Positions 42,449 to 52,146 of a stretch of DNA of 64,000 nucleotides are shown here, one piece after another. The stretch covers positions 2,314,856-2,378,855 of the forward strand of contig OY282374.1 of NCBI GenBank assembly GCA_958295815.1. The letters run 5' to 3'. How positions within the stretch are numbered: position 1 is the first letter of the stretch; each line of letters opens with the position of its first letter. A program made the position numbers and the translations under genes. The notes below the pieces were generated by a model that saw only the letters and a list, made by a program, of their open reading frames with translations, was not told the origin of the DNA and made no database searches. The stretch comes from Candidatus Poribacteria bacterium. GTDB lineage: Bacteria; Poribacteria; WGA-4E; WGA-3G.

Positions 42449-44955
42449 AACATAGCATTACGATAACATTGATAGTCCTTCTGTTTTACATGAGCTTTAC
42501 GGCGTATTCTCAATCAAAGAACGGCACTGTTGCTTTTGATGCTCCAGGCATACCCTCATCTGAGTTCCAGTTTGATTTAGACAGACGCGTCATTGCTCTT
42601 GTGATGGAAGATCCCAACTCTCATCTCGCGCCATTGTTTAACGCCCTCGACAATCTGCATCTCCGTAACTATCGGACTAAATCAGTCGGTTTTATGGGGT
42701 TGTTTCACTATTACGACGAGACCCTACATAAACGCGGCTGGAACGCATTAGGTGTGTACTCAGAAAACGAAATCGAACGGGATAATTTGCATCTCTACAT
42801 CCTTGAGAAAGATGAGACTGTCTATGGTATCTTCATCATCGTCAAAGATGATAATGACCTATATCTGATAAACCTGGTCGGTGAAATTCCGCGAAAGCAG
42901 CTCGGCGAATTGCTGCGGAATCTCGACCAACTCGGTATTGAGATTCCTGAGTTGATGTCGATTAAACCTCGCGACCTGGCACTCGTTGTACCTCCACCCA
43001 CGCCGACCCCTGAACCTGTCAAATCAGTCCCCGTACCTGCCAGCCCAACCGATACCGATGAAGAAGCACCTCCGTCATTAGAAGCAGAACTCCCGAAACC
43101 AACAGAACGTGTTGTGAATTGGCAAAATGATGGTAAGCCGATCCATGAATTCCGAATAGAAAGCGGTCTAACTATGCCTGAAGATTCCACCCCGAAGTTA
43201 GCCACAGATGAACTGGCGGCTGAAAGAGCCAATATTATGAAAATGCTTGAAGGGGGTGCAGGTGAAATCACACAGGTTATGCCAATTCTTGCGAAAGGAC
43301 TTCTTGATAGTTCCAGAACAGTATCTCTACGCCTTGAAGAAGAGGGTGGCAAACGTATTGCGATAATTACTGTGAAAGATATACCGGTGACACATACGAT
43401 ACCTGTCCTAAAGTCCCTGACGATTTCAGGATCTCGCGGGAACAAAATTCACAGAGCTGTATCCCAAAGCATCGTTCAGCCGGACACATATCTTCAGGAT
43501 ACAGAAACACGTTTCTTCGCCGCAGAGGCACCAATCCACGAAATACGTATCCAAGGAAATAAGAAGATTTCAGAAGCAAGCATTCGACAGACACTTGACA
43601 ACGGGTCCAATGACCTTGAACAGGCACTTATAACCCTGTTTAAGGTGATCCCCCATTTTGAGGAGATAAATTTGCAGGTGGATGAAGAGGGTCCAAGATA
43701 CATCGCAACCATTACAGTTGATGAAAAACCGCTCTCTACCAATGCCTATCTCGGTTTCAACCCGAGGGTACGGCTCGGATTTACCCGCGTTACGGGTTGG
43801 GAAATCGGTACAGGTTTTGAAGTGGGAAAACGAAAAGAGATCGGGCCGCTTTGGATGTGGAACATCGGAAACACAGAGCGCGACCAGACTTCAAAACTCT
43901 TTGGTAAGGTCAGTTACGCATTCGGGAATCCACATTTTCATTACCGTTTGGGTGGCACAGCGAATTGGGGAAAACCCTACATCTGGAACCTTGGACTCAC
44001 AGCGCAAGTTCACCGATTGACAGACGTGGTTGCCCCTGAACATTTTCTAGACTACAACAATGGATACTTTATTTTACAACGCATTTTTGGTGTGCCAGAC
44101 ATTCAAAATTACTATTTACGGCAAGGGGCTGAGATTGCATTAGAATGGGCATCTGCTATGCCGACACATTGGTTCAAATTGGCAATGCTGGCAGAATCAC
44201 ACAGCAGTCTGGAAAAAAGCACAGATTGGTTTGTTGCCAATTGGGGATCGAACCTTAAGGTGAGAGAAAATTCTCCGATAACTCCCGGTCAGATGCGAGG
44301 GGTCGTCTTCCAATACGATTTTTATAATCGAATAAATTCCCTCGGTTGGCACAATACCCTACTCGTCGAACATAGTAGCCCTGCTGTTGGTTCCGATTAT
44401 GATTTCACGCGTACACAATTGCACCTTCGCTACTCCCTTCCGTTGGAAAACAATCATATCCGCACTCGATTGCTATTAGGGTTTTCTAATGCGCCGCTGC
44501 CAATTCAACGCCAATTTGTGATTGGCGGCATGGGAGGACTCAGAGGATATCCTTGGAGTAGACAGGAAAATGAATCTGATGGTATAATAAACTATAAGAG
44601 TGGACATCAGTCTTCTCCGTATGCATTTACGGGTGACTGGGGCTTTTTGCTCAATGTTGAATATCACTACCGTTTGTCGAATCTATTCAGATGGGGCATT
44701 TTTAAATCCATGTTTCTGATTGCCTTCGTTGATGAGGGACAGGTTTGGAATGTATCCGATGATGCCTACACCTTTGATCCAAAAGGAAATATCGGTATAG
44801 GCTTACAATTTGGAAGAGACAACGCCGTTACGGTAGTTAACATCAATGGTTTACAGTCTGGAAGAGACGACTTTGTTGTGAGATTTAACATAGCAAAAGC
44901 ACTTGAATCCGGCAAAGGCATCCAAATCACGACAGCTTGGTATCATAGTTTTTAA
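42445..44955 (+). CDS. Omp85-like outer-membrane barrel protein, copy 2
   Basis: An 836-residue paralogue of the barrel at 38558. GTG 42445 overlaps the previous stop, with GGAG upstream. It has a signal peptide ending A-Y-S-Q, a DUF4252-like domain (about 25-175) and a Pro-rich linker. POTRA-like segments lie near 235 and 365 (I-H-E-I-R-I-Q-G-N), followed by the C-terminal barrel. Here the family motif is complete: R-Q-F-V-I-G-G-M-G-G-L-R-G-Y-P. The C-terminal residue is Phe (W-Y-H-S-F). It is the better candidate for a functional Omp85-type transporter or assembly factor of the pair. Confidence 0.82.
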   Translation: MKHSITITLIVLLFYMSFTAYSQSKNGTVAFDAPGIPSSEFQFDLDRRVIALVMEDPNSHLAPLFNALDNLHLRNYRTKSVGFMGLFHYYDETLHKRGWNALGVYSENEIERDNLHLYILEKDETVYGIFIIVKDDNDLYLINLVGEIPRKQLGELLRNLDQLGIEIPELMSIKPRDLALVVPPPTPTPEPVKSVPVPASPTDTDEEAPPSLEAELPKPTERVVNWQNDGKPIHEFRIESGLTMPEDSTPKLATDELAAERANIMKMLEGGAGEITQVMPILAKGLLDSSRTVSLRLEEEGGKRIAIITVKDIPVTHTIPVLKSLTISGSRGNKIHRAVSQSIVQPDTYLQDTETRFFAAEAPIHEIRIQGNKKISEASIRQTLDNGSNDLEQALITLFKVIPHFEEINLQVDEEGPRYIATITVDEKPLSTNAYLGFNPRVRLGFTRVTGWEIGTGFEVGKRKEIGPLWMWNIGNTERDQTSKLFGKVSYAFGNPHFHYRLGGTANWGKPYIWNLGLTAQVHRLTDVVAPEHFLDYNNGYFILQRIFGVPDIQNYYLRQGAEIALEWASAMPTHWFKLAMLAESHSSLEKSTDWFVANWGSNLKVRENSPITPGQMRGVVFQYDFYNRINSLGWHNTLLVEHSSPAVGSDYDFTRTQLHLRYSLPLENNHIRTRLLLGFSNAPLPIQRQFVIGGMGGLRGYPWSRQENESDGIINYKSGHQSSPYAFTGDWGFLLNVEYHYRLSNLFRWGIFKSMFLIAFVDEGQVWNVSDDAYTFDPKGNIGIGLQFGRDNAVTVVNINGLQSGRDDFVVRFNIAKALESGKGIQITTAWYHSF

Positions 44956-44997
44956 TTGAGGCTGTTGTTTCATTGTATCTGTTTTTGGTAGAAAAAC

Positions 44998-45726
44998 ATG
45001 CGAACTCTTTTGTTGTTAGCCATCTGCGTTATACTATCGTTCCCTACCGTTCCATTGAATTTAAAGGCGGATGGTGACCAATTCACCTTTATCCGGTTGA
45101 GATATAACGGTAGACTCACTTGGCGCAGCAGCTGGAGTGTGGATTACCCCGCCTCTGATCGAAATTTCATTTGGCAACTCCGAAAACAGACGAATATTGA
45201 TGCTGCACCTCGTGAAAAGATTATTGATGTCGGAGCAGCGGAACTGTTTGATTATCCGTTCGCCTATATGTTAGAAGTCGGGAGTCTCAGGCTGAGCGAG
45301 AGCGAGGCGGAGAATCTACGCGAATATCTCTTACGCGGCGGGTTTATCTTCATAGATGACTTTCACGGGCAACGCGAATGGCGGTCGTTTTATACGCAGT
45401 TCAAAAAGATTTTCCCAGAACGCGAACCGATAGACATACCCATATCGCATCCCATTTTCCGATGCTTTTTTAAAATCGACGAACTTATGCAGATCCCTGG
45501 GCTCCGTTCGATTTATAGCGGACGGACATACGAGCGGTTCGACGGTTATCCTGCCTACTGTCGTGGTGTCTACGACGATAGAGGACGTCTCATGATGATG
45601 ATTAACTTCAATACCGATCTTGGTGATGCGTGGGAACATGCCGCTGAAGGCTTCTATCCACATAAGTACTCAGATATGGCACTCAAAATGGGGATCAATG
45701 CAGTCGTTTATGCCCTGACCCACTAA
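44998..45726 (+). CDS. DUF4159-domain protein, exported
   Basis: A 242-residue protein with a signal peptide (residues 1-24) and the DUF4159 pattern: F-T-F-I-R-L-R-Y-N-G, W-S-V-D-Y-P-A-S-D-R-N-F near residue 49, L-R-G-G-F-I-F-I-D-D-F-H-G near 115 and I-S-H-P-I-F near 150. DUF4159 proteins often accompany MoxR/Bat-type operons, but here it closes the Omp85-like cluster 42 bases after the second barrel. It may act in the periplasm with those proteins. It lacks the W-G tag. Confidence 0.85.
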   Translation: MRTLLLLAICVILSFPTVPLNLKADGDQFTFIRLRYNGRLTWRSSWSVDYPASDRNFIWQLRKQTNIDAAPREKIIDVGAAELFDYPFAYMLEVGSLRLSESEAENLREYLLRGGFIFIDDFHGQREWRSFYTQFKKIFPEREPIDIPISHPIFRCFFKIDELMQIPGLRSIYSGRTYERFDGYPAYCRGVYDDRGRLMMMINFNTDLGDAWEHAAEGFYPHKYSDMALKMGINAVVYALTH

Positions 45727-45894
45727 TCCTGACGCTTCTTTTAGATTTTCAACAGGTGAATTCCGTTAAACTTTTCGCGCGAATCCCTGTCTAAAACAGA
45801 ACATTCTTCTACAACGGATTTCCATATCTACCCCACAGGTCGCGGAATAATTTAATAGAACCCCACTACCGAAAAATAGGGGAGGGACAAAGGT

Positions 45895-46668
45895 ATGCTG
45901 ACAAATAAGCAGAAGTTAGACTTCTATGAAAACGGTTATATAACTATCCCTGGCGTTGTACCACAGTTGATGGTAGACGCGGCACGGCAAGCGATTAATC
46001 ACTCAATCGGTGAAGTAGGACTCCACCAAGGCGACTTGGAACGGTTCCGAGCGCAATCCTACTGCAACGAAATTCGGGAAGCCCCCGAGGTAGTTGACCT
46101 CTTCGGCAAAACGCCTGTTCGCCAAATTGCTGAGTCGCTGATGGGTGAGGGGAACGTCCAAATTCCCGGATCTGGACAGGTAGCACTCCGATTCCCGGGA
46201 CCTTTACGCAAAGATCCCAACGAGCCGAGCGGACATCTTGATGGACTCGGCAGCGGTAAAAATGGGATGGAAAAAGGGGTTTATCGGCGTGGGTTTACGG
46301 CTCTTGCTGTGGTGTATCTCGCTGATGTGCCAGAGCCCTATAGCGGTAACTTCACCGTCTGGCCGAAATCCCACAGTTTCTTCGCCGACTATTTCAAAAA
46401 AGAAGGGCATGAAATATTAGCAAACGGGATGCCGAGACCGGAGCTTCCTGAGGGACCGAAGCAAATCGTGGGTAAAGCGGGAGATGTCGTCCTTACACAC
46501 CACCAGATTGTCCATACTGCGGCACCCAACGCAGCGTCAGATATTCGTTATGCTGTGATCTTCCGTCTGCGTCACGTTGAATGTGAGAAAAACGGTTATG
46601 ACGCTTACACGGATATATGGAAAGAGTGGCCGGGTATTCAGGAAGTCATCACGGCATCTGATGCCTAA
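45895..46668 (+). CDS. phytanoyl-CoA dioxygenase-family protein (PhyH 2)
   Basis: A 257-residue Fe(II)/2-oxoglutarate oxygenase homologue. The metal site appears as G-H-L-D-G-L-G near residue 112, with the distal His in H-H-Q-I-V-H-T-A-A-P near 204 and a following Arg (I-R-Y-A-V). The N-terminal Y-E-N-G-Y-I-T-I-P-G-V-V is typical of the family. GGGAGGG precedes the ATG. Substrate unknown. It converges on the LamG gene at 46723 with a terminator between. Confidence 0.85.
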   Translation: MLTNKQKLDFYENGYITIPGVVPQLMVDAARQAINHSIGEVGLHQGDLERFRAQSYCNEIREAPEVVDLFGKTPVRQIAESLMGEGNVQIPGSGQVALRFPGPLRKDPNEPSGHLDGLGSGKNGMEKGVYRRGFTALAVVYLADVPEPYSGNFTVWPKSHSFFADYFKKEGHEILANGMPRPELPEGPKQIVGKAGDVVLTHHQIVHTAAPNAASDIRYAVIFRLRHVECEKNGYDAYTDIWKEWPGIQEVITASDA

Positions 46669-46683
46669 ATCGCTTCTCAAAGC

Positions 46684-46714
46684 AAAAAAATGGGCGGTGC
46701 GTTGACACCGCCCA
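46684..46714 (-). terminator. terminator of the LamG gene at 46723
   Basis: TGGGCGGTG and CACCGCCCA form a 9-bp stem around six bases. On the minus strand it is followed by seven T. It could also stop the converging gene from the left, though that side has only a weak T-run. Confidence 0.85.
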
Positions 46715-46722
46715 CTGATTTT

Positions 46723-47541
46723 CTATCGAATGTCTTTAATATCTGCCCAAGTTGTGCTCATTTTGCCATTCGGATCAACATCAAAGGGATTCTCAGGTCC
46801 GTTTGCAAGGTGTTCAATCTCTTTCTCAGTAAGCGGACGATGGAACAACATAAACTCATCCAAGATTCCTTTGTATGCCCATGTGGGTCCTGTGGCGGCA
46901 TCAAATGCGCCTGCTTCTGAGCCAATGCCAATGAATCCGTAACGGGACAGTCCAGCACCGATAACTTTAGTGGGTGCCCCAATTTTTTCATCTAATTTAC
47001 CATCGACGTAGATACGTTTTTCTTTGCCGTCAAACCATGCAACAAGATGGTGCCATTTATCATCTGCTACATCTGTCTTGCCAAACCAATCATGGCAACA
47101 CGCACAACAGGTATCGAAAGCAACAAAAGTTGTTCCTGCATTTCCGCCGACATCATCACCGACAGCAAAACGGAAAAATTCACTTCTGTCCCAGGACGCA
47201 ATCATGCCTCTGATGGGTGCTTTGACCCAAGCAGCAAGCGTAATTTCCTCAATCGGGTCAACGTAATGATGTTCCCGCACTGAAATGTAGTCGGTTGCAA
47301 CCCCAGGAAACTCCATCCCTTCCCCAACTTTGACTTCAACCGATTTGAGTTTGCCTTTGATGAGTCCATCATTTTTGTTGCCTGACACGTCAAGGACATC
47401 ACCACCCTTGACTGCATCTTTGTTAAAACTGTAGTACATGATGAGGTCGTCCTCCTTGACTGACTGGGCGTCGGTTACCAACACCGGTCCTATTAAAATC
47501 AACCCCAACATCAAAAGTCTGAATATATGAACAGATTTCAT
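46723..47541 (-). CDS. secreted LamG-domain protein with C-terminal W-G tag, 1
   Basis: A 272-residue protein with a signal peptide (residues 1-25, ending T-D-A-Q) and one LamG/jelly-roll domain. Landmarks are I-M-Y-Y-S-F-N near 34, L-D-V-S-G-N-K-N-D-G near 50, E-I-T-L-A-A-W-V-K near 98, D-D-K-W-H-H-L-V-A-W-F near 160 and G-I-L-D-E-F-M-L-F near 225. A C-C-A-C-C cluster near 146 is unusual and could form disulfides or bind metal. It ends K-M-S-T-T-W-A-D-I-K. AAGGAG precedes the ATG. Probable extracellular glycan or protein binding. Confidence 0.85.
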   Translation of the reverse strand: MKSVHIFRLLMLGLILIGPVLVTDAQSVKEDDLIMYYSFNKDAVKGGDVLDVSGNKNDGLIKGKLKSVEVKVGEGMEFPGVATDYISVREHHYVDPIEEITLAAWVKAPIRGMIASWDRSEFFRFAVGDDVGGNAGTTFVAFDTCCACCHDWFGKTDVADDKWHHLVAWFDGKEKRIYVDGKLDEKIGAPTKVIGAGLSRYGFIGIGSEAGAFDAATGPTWAYKGILDEFMLFHRPLTEKEIEHLANGPENPFDVDPNGKMSTTWADIKDIR

Positions 47542-47735
47542 TGTGAGTCTCCTTCTGAGTCAGATACCTCATTAGTGCTTATCTTCAAAGCAATTAGTGT
47601 TTTAGAACATAAGAACTTTCTGTACAAACCCATTGATAAAAAAAGAAGAGTGATAGTTAATAACAACCACCCTATTTTCTTAATAATAAATTCAGACACT
47701 ATCTTTGTCAAGAAAAATTAGGTCTATTTGGTTTT

Positions 47736-49697
47736 TTATGATACAAGATACGTAGGTCCTGTGTTAAAGAGATATGGATCCATCACCAATTCTTGGAACA
47801 TATAAGTTGTTTCGCCTGTTAGCAAGCCGAGTATAGCCCATATACATCCCAATACAAAGTCCCCAAGAACCAATCCAAGAAACAGTGGAGCTGCCCTGCG
47901 ATACCCTCGGATACCACCATACTTCAATGCCATCCATTTCACCAACCAGCAGAACAGGAACGGAAACCAGAGATAGTTAAAATAGGAGTAACCCGTCAAT
48001 GGATAGGCAAGCGGATAGAGTGGCCACCAGAATAAACGGAGACGTAATACAGTTCCAAGAACCACAAACACCAGACCGAAAGATGTCGCGCCGAGTTGGG
48101 CAAAATCTGGATCTGTCGGTTGCTGTAACAGTCGCGCGATAGCGTTATAGGCGAGGTTACCACGCCAAGCTCCTGGTGCTCCCCATTTATATCCGAGTTC
48201 AAGGAACGCCCAGAATGTGATAGCAATAGACAGAAATGATGCCAACAGACACACTTTCCAGAGTTTTCGGGTATCAATTGCAATGCTGCCTTTCGCGACG
48301 CTGGCGCGTTCTGCCAGTTTGAAACTTTCCAGATAGGCTGGCATCGGTTTGTTCAGAAACTCCTTCGTATGTGTCCAATAAGGTGCAGCGACAGTCAGTG
48401 TTTGTGGTGAGATACGGCGGCTTCCAGTCATCGCAACGATGAGTTGAAACGGACCGAAAAAATGGATACCGTGCATGAGGGGACCCAGTTCAGCGCGCAT
48501 CCGTGTAAATCCAAACAGGATCATATAGTAGATGCCAAAGAACGCAATCGCAAAACTGATGGACATTCCAGCACGATAACAGAAACCGACTAAAAACACG
48601 CTCCCTAACACTGCTCCCCAAACTGCTGTACGATAGCGCATCGGTTCTCTCTTATCTCCGGTAATCTGTTCTGCGCCGACTGCTGCTTTCAGCACACGCC
48701 ATAGGTGTTTCCTCGCCAGCCATAGCGTTACAACAACAATACCGAAATAACCACCCAATACCTGCTGATCTGCGAAAGGATAGTGTGGTACATTTATGCC
48801 CATCAGACTTCCGAGAATGTATTGCAGCTTCCATATAAAATAGAAGAACCAGCAGGAAAAGAGCAAACCGAGCGGGACCAAAAAGGTGAGTCCAATGATA
48901 AACGGGTTGGCTTGGATTCGCACACCGGGCCACCCGCGGAGTGTGTTCCAAGGACGTTCCACGAGGTGTGTTGTCAGGTTATAAGAAAGTGGGATTTTGG
49001 GTAGTACGGGGAAAAGCGCGTGCAGACCGTTGAATAAACTAATACCAACGGCAATACTGAAACCGAGCCATAGTAGTCGGTTTCTGAAAAAATCGACCCG
49101 CGTCATCTCAAACGGTAAATCGACTAACGGATATGTCAATCTTTCCTGCTCTATCCACTGTCTGCGGATGATGCTGTTGATGCAAATCATCACAAAGCAG
49201 AGTACTGTCAGGAACAGTGTCCACCAGACAAGCGGTTGGATCCAACCCTTTATGCGAGTAGACACATAAAAGGAAGACTCACCTGAGAAGTAGGGTTCCA
49301 GCACTTTTTCGGAAGGCTCAAGCCACTGGGGGACATAGCGTAGAAATAGCGTCGCCCATTCGTTTTCAGGTGTAGCAAACCACCGAGCATTTCCTAATGT
49401 TCCGAAAATGGTGTGCGTGAAATCCTGCCCACTCACCGAGATAGACACCATAAAAATGCTGTAAATTGTTAGCAGTTCTCCCTGATTTAAAGCATTCTTC
49501 GGTAGCCATCGGATAAGTAATCGGTTTGTGCCAATGACGAGGAAGAGACAAAAAATGGCATTGAAAAATATCGTCATTGTCGTGGGATCACCGAGGTTCC
49601 ACACTGTTTCTAACTGTACGACGAGATAGACGTTGAGCGGAATGAAGGCTATACCTATCAGCACCGCACGGAGGGTCACGCCACGTTTAGGGGTCAT
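47736..49697 (-). CDS. DUF6785/DUF6784-like polytopic membrane protein
   Basis: A 653-residue integral membrane protein with more than ten hydrophobic segments. It has a conserved loop, E-Q-E-R-L-T-Y-P-L-V-D-L-P near residue 187. Such proteins are common in planctomycetes, Poribacteria and relatives and are distantly like oligopeptide (OPT) transporters. Substrate and direction are unknown. It lies between two LamG genes on the same strand, and with the oxygenases and SDR upstream it may belong to an uptake-and-degradation cluster. Confidence 0.7.
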   Translation of the reverse strand: MTPKRGVTLRAVLIGIAFIPLNVYLVVQLETVWNLGDPTTMTIFFNAIFCLFLVIGTNRLLIRWLPKNALNQGELLTIYSIFMVSISVSGQDFTHTIFGTLGNARWFATPENEWATLFLRYVPQWLEPSEKVLEPYFSGESSFYVSTRIKGWIQPLVWWTLFLTVLCFVMICINSIIRRQWIEQERLTYPLVDLPFEMTRVDFFRNRLLWLGFSIAVGISLFNGLHALFPVLPKIPLSYNLTTHLVERPWNTLRGWPGVRIQANPFIIGLTFLVPLGLLFSCWFFYFIWKLQYILGSLMGINVPHYPFADQQVLGGYFGIVVVTLWLARKHLWRVLKAAVGAEQITGDKREPMRYRTAVWGAVLGSVFLVGFCYRAGMSISFAIAFFGIYYMILFGFTRMRAELGPLMHGIHFFGPFQLIVAMTGSRRISPQTLTVAAPYWTHTKEFLNKPMPAYLESFKLAERASVAKGSIAIDTRKLWKVCLLASFLSIAITFWAFLELGYKWGAPGAWRGNLAYNAIARLLQQPTDPDFAQLGATSFGLVFVVLGTVLRLRLFWWPLYPLAYPLTGYSYFNYLWFPFLFCWLVKWMALKYGGIRGYRRAAPLFLGLVLGDFVLGCIWAILGLLTGETTYMFQELVMDPYLFNTGPTYLVS

Positions 49698-49730
49698 CTG
49701 TTAGGAATTTTTCCATTTTTCCGTGGTCTG

Positions 49731-50480
49731 TTACCATTGCGATTTTAACCGACTCCATGTCGTCGTAACTTTGCCTATCGGTTCAACAGGGAGTTGTATC
49801 CCGTTATTCATATCGCTCCGGATGTCGTCTGCTGAGAGCGCAACACTTAAAATCTGGAGTTCGTCAATAAAACCGTCGATACCGTTGCCGATACGGAGTG
49901 GTGCATCGTTCGTTTCGGGATCTTTCGCGTAATCGCCAGAAGCCTCCTCTTTGCCATTGACGAATAACTTGAATGCTTTTTTGTCGTAAACTATTGCGAC
50001 ATGATGCCACTTTTCATCAACGACATTAGTCGCACTCTCCAATTCAACTGCGTCCGTATTTCCATTACTGGCAAAAATGCCGTAGATTTTACCGCCCCAC
50101 ATCTTCAGCGTGTAGTTTCGCGTGAGTCTGTCATTTCCAATCTGTTTGTATGCGATGTTTTGCTCACCACCACCTGTGTCGTTCACGAATTTTACCCACG
50201 CCGCAACCGTGAATGTTTTGAGATTGAAGGTATCTGTGTGTTCAACTTCAAGATAAGTGCCGGGTTTAAAACCGACAGCCTTGCCAATTTTTCCGTCTGC
50301 CCATTCCAGTTTTCCGCCAACGACGCTCGCGGTATGTTCGTGCCCCGAACTATCAGCAGCTTCACCACCTGCGCCCTCATCAAAAAGCCAGATACCGACA
50401 GCGTCTGGATGTTGGGCAGAAGTGGATAAACATATCGCAAAAATAGAGAATACAGTAATCAGAAATAAACAATATTTCAT
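49731..50480 (-). CDS. secreted LamG-domain protein with C-terminal W-G tag, 2
   Basis: A 249-residue protein with a signal peptide (residues 1-22, ending T-S-A-Q) and a LamG domain. Landmarks are G-I-W-L-F-D-E-G-A-G-G near 28, D-S-S-G-H near 42, F-T-V-A-A-W-V-K-F near 88, D-E-K-W-H-H-V-A-I-V-Y near 150 and G-F-I-D-E-L-Q-I-L near 205. It ends K-V-T-T-T-W-S-R-L-K, with Ser after the Trp where most copies have Gly or Ala. AAAGGAG precedes the ATG. Role probably adhesion or glycan binding. Confidence 0.85.
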   Translation of the reverse strand: MKYCLFLITVFSIFAICLSTSAQHPDAVGIWLFDEGAGGEAADSSGHEHTASVVGGKLEWADGKIGKAVGFKPGTYLEVEHTDTFNLKTFTVAAWVKFVNDTGGGEQNIAYKQIGNDRLTRNYTLKMWGGKIYGIFASNGNTDAVELESATNVVDEKWHHVAIVYDKKAFKLFVNGKEEASGDYAKDPETNDAPLRIGNGIDGFIDELQILSVALSADDIRSDMNNGIQLPVEPIGKVTTTWSRLKSQW

Positions 50481-50498
50481 AAATATTTCTCCTTTAGT

Positions 50499-51335
50499 TT
50501 AGGAATATCCACCTACGCCCAATAGCATCCGTTCTTCCTGATCTGCTTCCTCAAGAAAGGCGTGGGTTAACCCGTCTTCGGGTTGTGCGCCGCCATGTGG
50601 CGATTTTCGTAACCATGTCGGCGTATAACTTAAAATCAACATGCTGCGTTTAGCATTCAACGTTGGTAAGCCACGATGCCACAGATTGCCATGGATCAAC
50701 ACACCACCACCGGCATTCACCCGTAGTTCGACTTCACCTTCTACGGATTCATAAGTATTCGGGGTTGCCTTGTCTAACCAGTTGTGTGATCCTGGCACAA
50801 CAGCGACTGCACCCGTGTCCTCGTTCAGATCGTCGAGATAGATGAGACAATCGATACAGTGTGGACGTGAAAACCACGGTGGCAACGGGTTAGAGACCAC
50901 CCGTAAGTGTTGATGCCACGGGGTTTGCTGTTCCCGATCCTCGCCGGGATAAGAGATACGTGCGCTCAAACCACGCAAACGTACCAACGGTCCCATCATC
51001 GCACGGGCAATCGATAAGGTCGGTTGAAACTTTAACAGTTCCAAGAATGTTTCGTCCTTGTCCATTAGGTGCCGCGGAATAAATCCCCAGCCTTTCTTAC
51101 CGGATATGGCACTATCCCGTTTTTCCCATTCCCGTTCTTCCAAGCGTTCAAGGGCATCCCGTAGTTTTTGGAGTGCCTCGCCCTGAAAAAGCCCTTCACG
51201 AACGAGGTAACCCCTCTCGGCAAATGTCTGCAGCTCTTCAGGACTGGCATGCACGTCTACTTCCCAGTGGTTCCCAGTTTCCGCATTTGGATTGTGGTCA
51301 TTCAGGACTTCGTACTGGAGTTTATGTCGTTCCAT
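50499..51335 (-). CDS. phytanoyl-CoA dioxygenase-family protein with H-x-H site (PhyH 3)
   Basis: The ATG at 51335 is preferred; TGAGGT lies just upstream, while a longer frame would need a TTG at 51353. The family signature appears as T-P-W-H-Q-H-L-R near residue 140: the Asp/Glu of the usual H-x-D/E triad is replaced by His. The distal His is in G-N-L-W-H-R-G near 218, and P-G-S-H-N-W-L is present. The protein may bind metal with three His, may have altered chemistry, or may be inactive. It is followed by a LamG gene on the same strand. Confidence 0.8.
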   Translation of the reverse strand: MERHKLQYEVLNDHNPNAETGNHWEVDVHASPEELQTFAERGYLVREGLFQGEALQKLRDALERLEEREWEKRDSAISGKKGWGFIPRHLMDKDETFLELLKFQPTLSIARAMMGPLVRLRGLSARISYPGEDREQQTPWHQHLRVVSNPLPPWFSRPHCIDCLIYLDDLNEDTGAVAVVPGSHNWLDKATPNTYESVEGEVELRVNAGGGVLIHGNLWHRGLPTLNAKRSMLILSYTPTWLRKSPHGGAQPEDGLTHAFLEEADQEERMLLGVGGYS

Positions 51336-51372
51336 ATTTACCTCAATAGACAACGTATTTGGAAGGAATCTA

Positions 51373-52131
51373 TTAAATCGTAGGCATCACATTTCCGCCG
51401 CAGACGGGGATATACGCACCCGTGATATAGCTCGCGAGATCTGACGCAAGGAATAGCACGGTATTGGCGATTTCTTGAGCAGTACCGCGACGTTGCATTG
51501 GCACCTTTTCCCAGTAATGCGCGTCAGATGCGCTCGCTTCACTCTTTTCACTGACAGTCCATCCCGGCGCGACTTGGTTGACGGTGATACCGTGTGCCCC
51601 TACCTCTTTAGCCAGCACCCGCAGGACGCCGTCCATACCCCGTTTACCGGATGTATACGCGCTCTGTCCAGCGAAGTTTTGCATTGAACATTCGGTATTA
51701 ATACTGATAACACGTCCCCATTCCGACGCAATCATTCTCGGTACAAAGGCTTGTGCCATATACACATTATGCAGGACACATGACTGGAACTGACTTTCGT
51801 AATCTTCTGGAGATTGTTCTAAAACGGAAGTCCACGTATACTGAATGACAGCATTATTGACGATGATGTCGGCTGGACCTAATTCCTCCAGAACGGCATC
51901 ACGCATAGAATTTATCGAATCCTGATCCGTGACATCTGCCTGCACAACAACCGCCCGTACGCCCTTGGCAGTGATTTCATCGTGTAGAAGGCGTGCGCTC
52001 TCTTGATCCCGGTAGTAGCAGATTGCAATATCTGCACCGGCTTGCGCCAAGGTTCTTACCATGACGCGCCCTAACGCCCCTGAACCCCCTGTGATGACCG
52101 CAACTTTCTTGCTAAGATCAATCGGAATCAT
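51373..52131 (-). CDS. short-chain dehydrogenase/reductase
   Basis: A 252-residue SDR. The cofactor motif T-G-G-S-G-A-L-G lies near residue 14, N-N-A-V near 91, and the active-site Y-T-S-G-K near 159. The catalytic Ser region reads N-T-E-C-S-M and is two residues shorter than usual. The A-P-G-W-T and C-G-G segments near the C-terminus are typical. Substrate unknown. AGAGGA precedes the ATG. It lies between two PhyH-family genes on the same strand with small gaps, so the three probably form an operon. Confidence 0.88.
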   Translation of the reverse strand: MIPIDLSKKVAVITGGSGALGRVMVRTLAQAGADIAICYYRDQESARLLHDEITAKGVRAVVVQADVTDQDSINSMRDAVLEELGPADIIVNNAVIQYTWTSVLEQSPEDYESQFQSCVLHNVYMAQAFVPRMIASEWGRVISINTECSMQNFAGQSAYTSGKRGMDGVLRVLAKEVGAHGITVNQVAPGWTVSEKSEASASDAHYWEKVPMQRRGTAQEIANTVLFLASDLASYITGAYIPVCGGNVMPTI

Positions 52132-52146
52132 GTTTTCCTCTGTATG

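Noticed and set aside
42822..43445. A 207-codon minus-strand frame opposite the second Omp85-like gene
   Set aside because: It is a shadow of the coding strand, Ser/Arg-rich, with no ribosome site or recognisable domain.
47727..47742. AGGTCTATTTGGTTTT, resembling a MITE family A end
   Set aside because: No matching inverted end was found within 200 bases, so it may be chance or a fragment.
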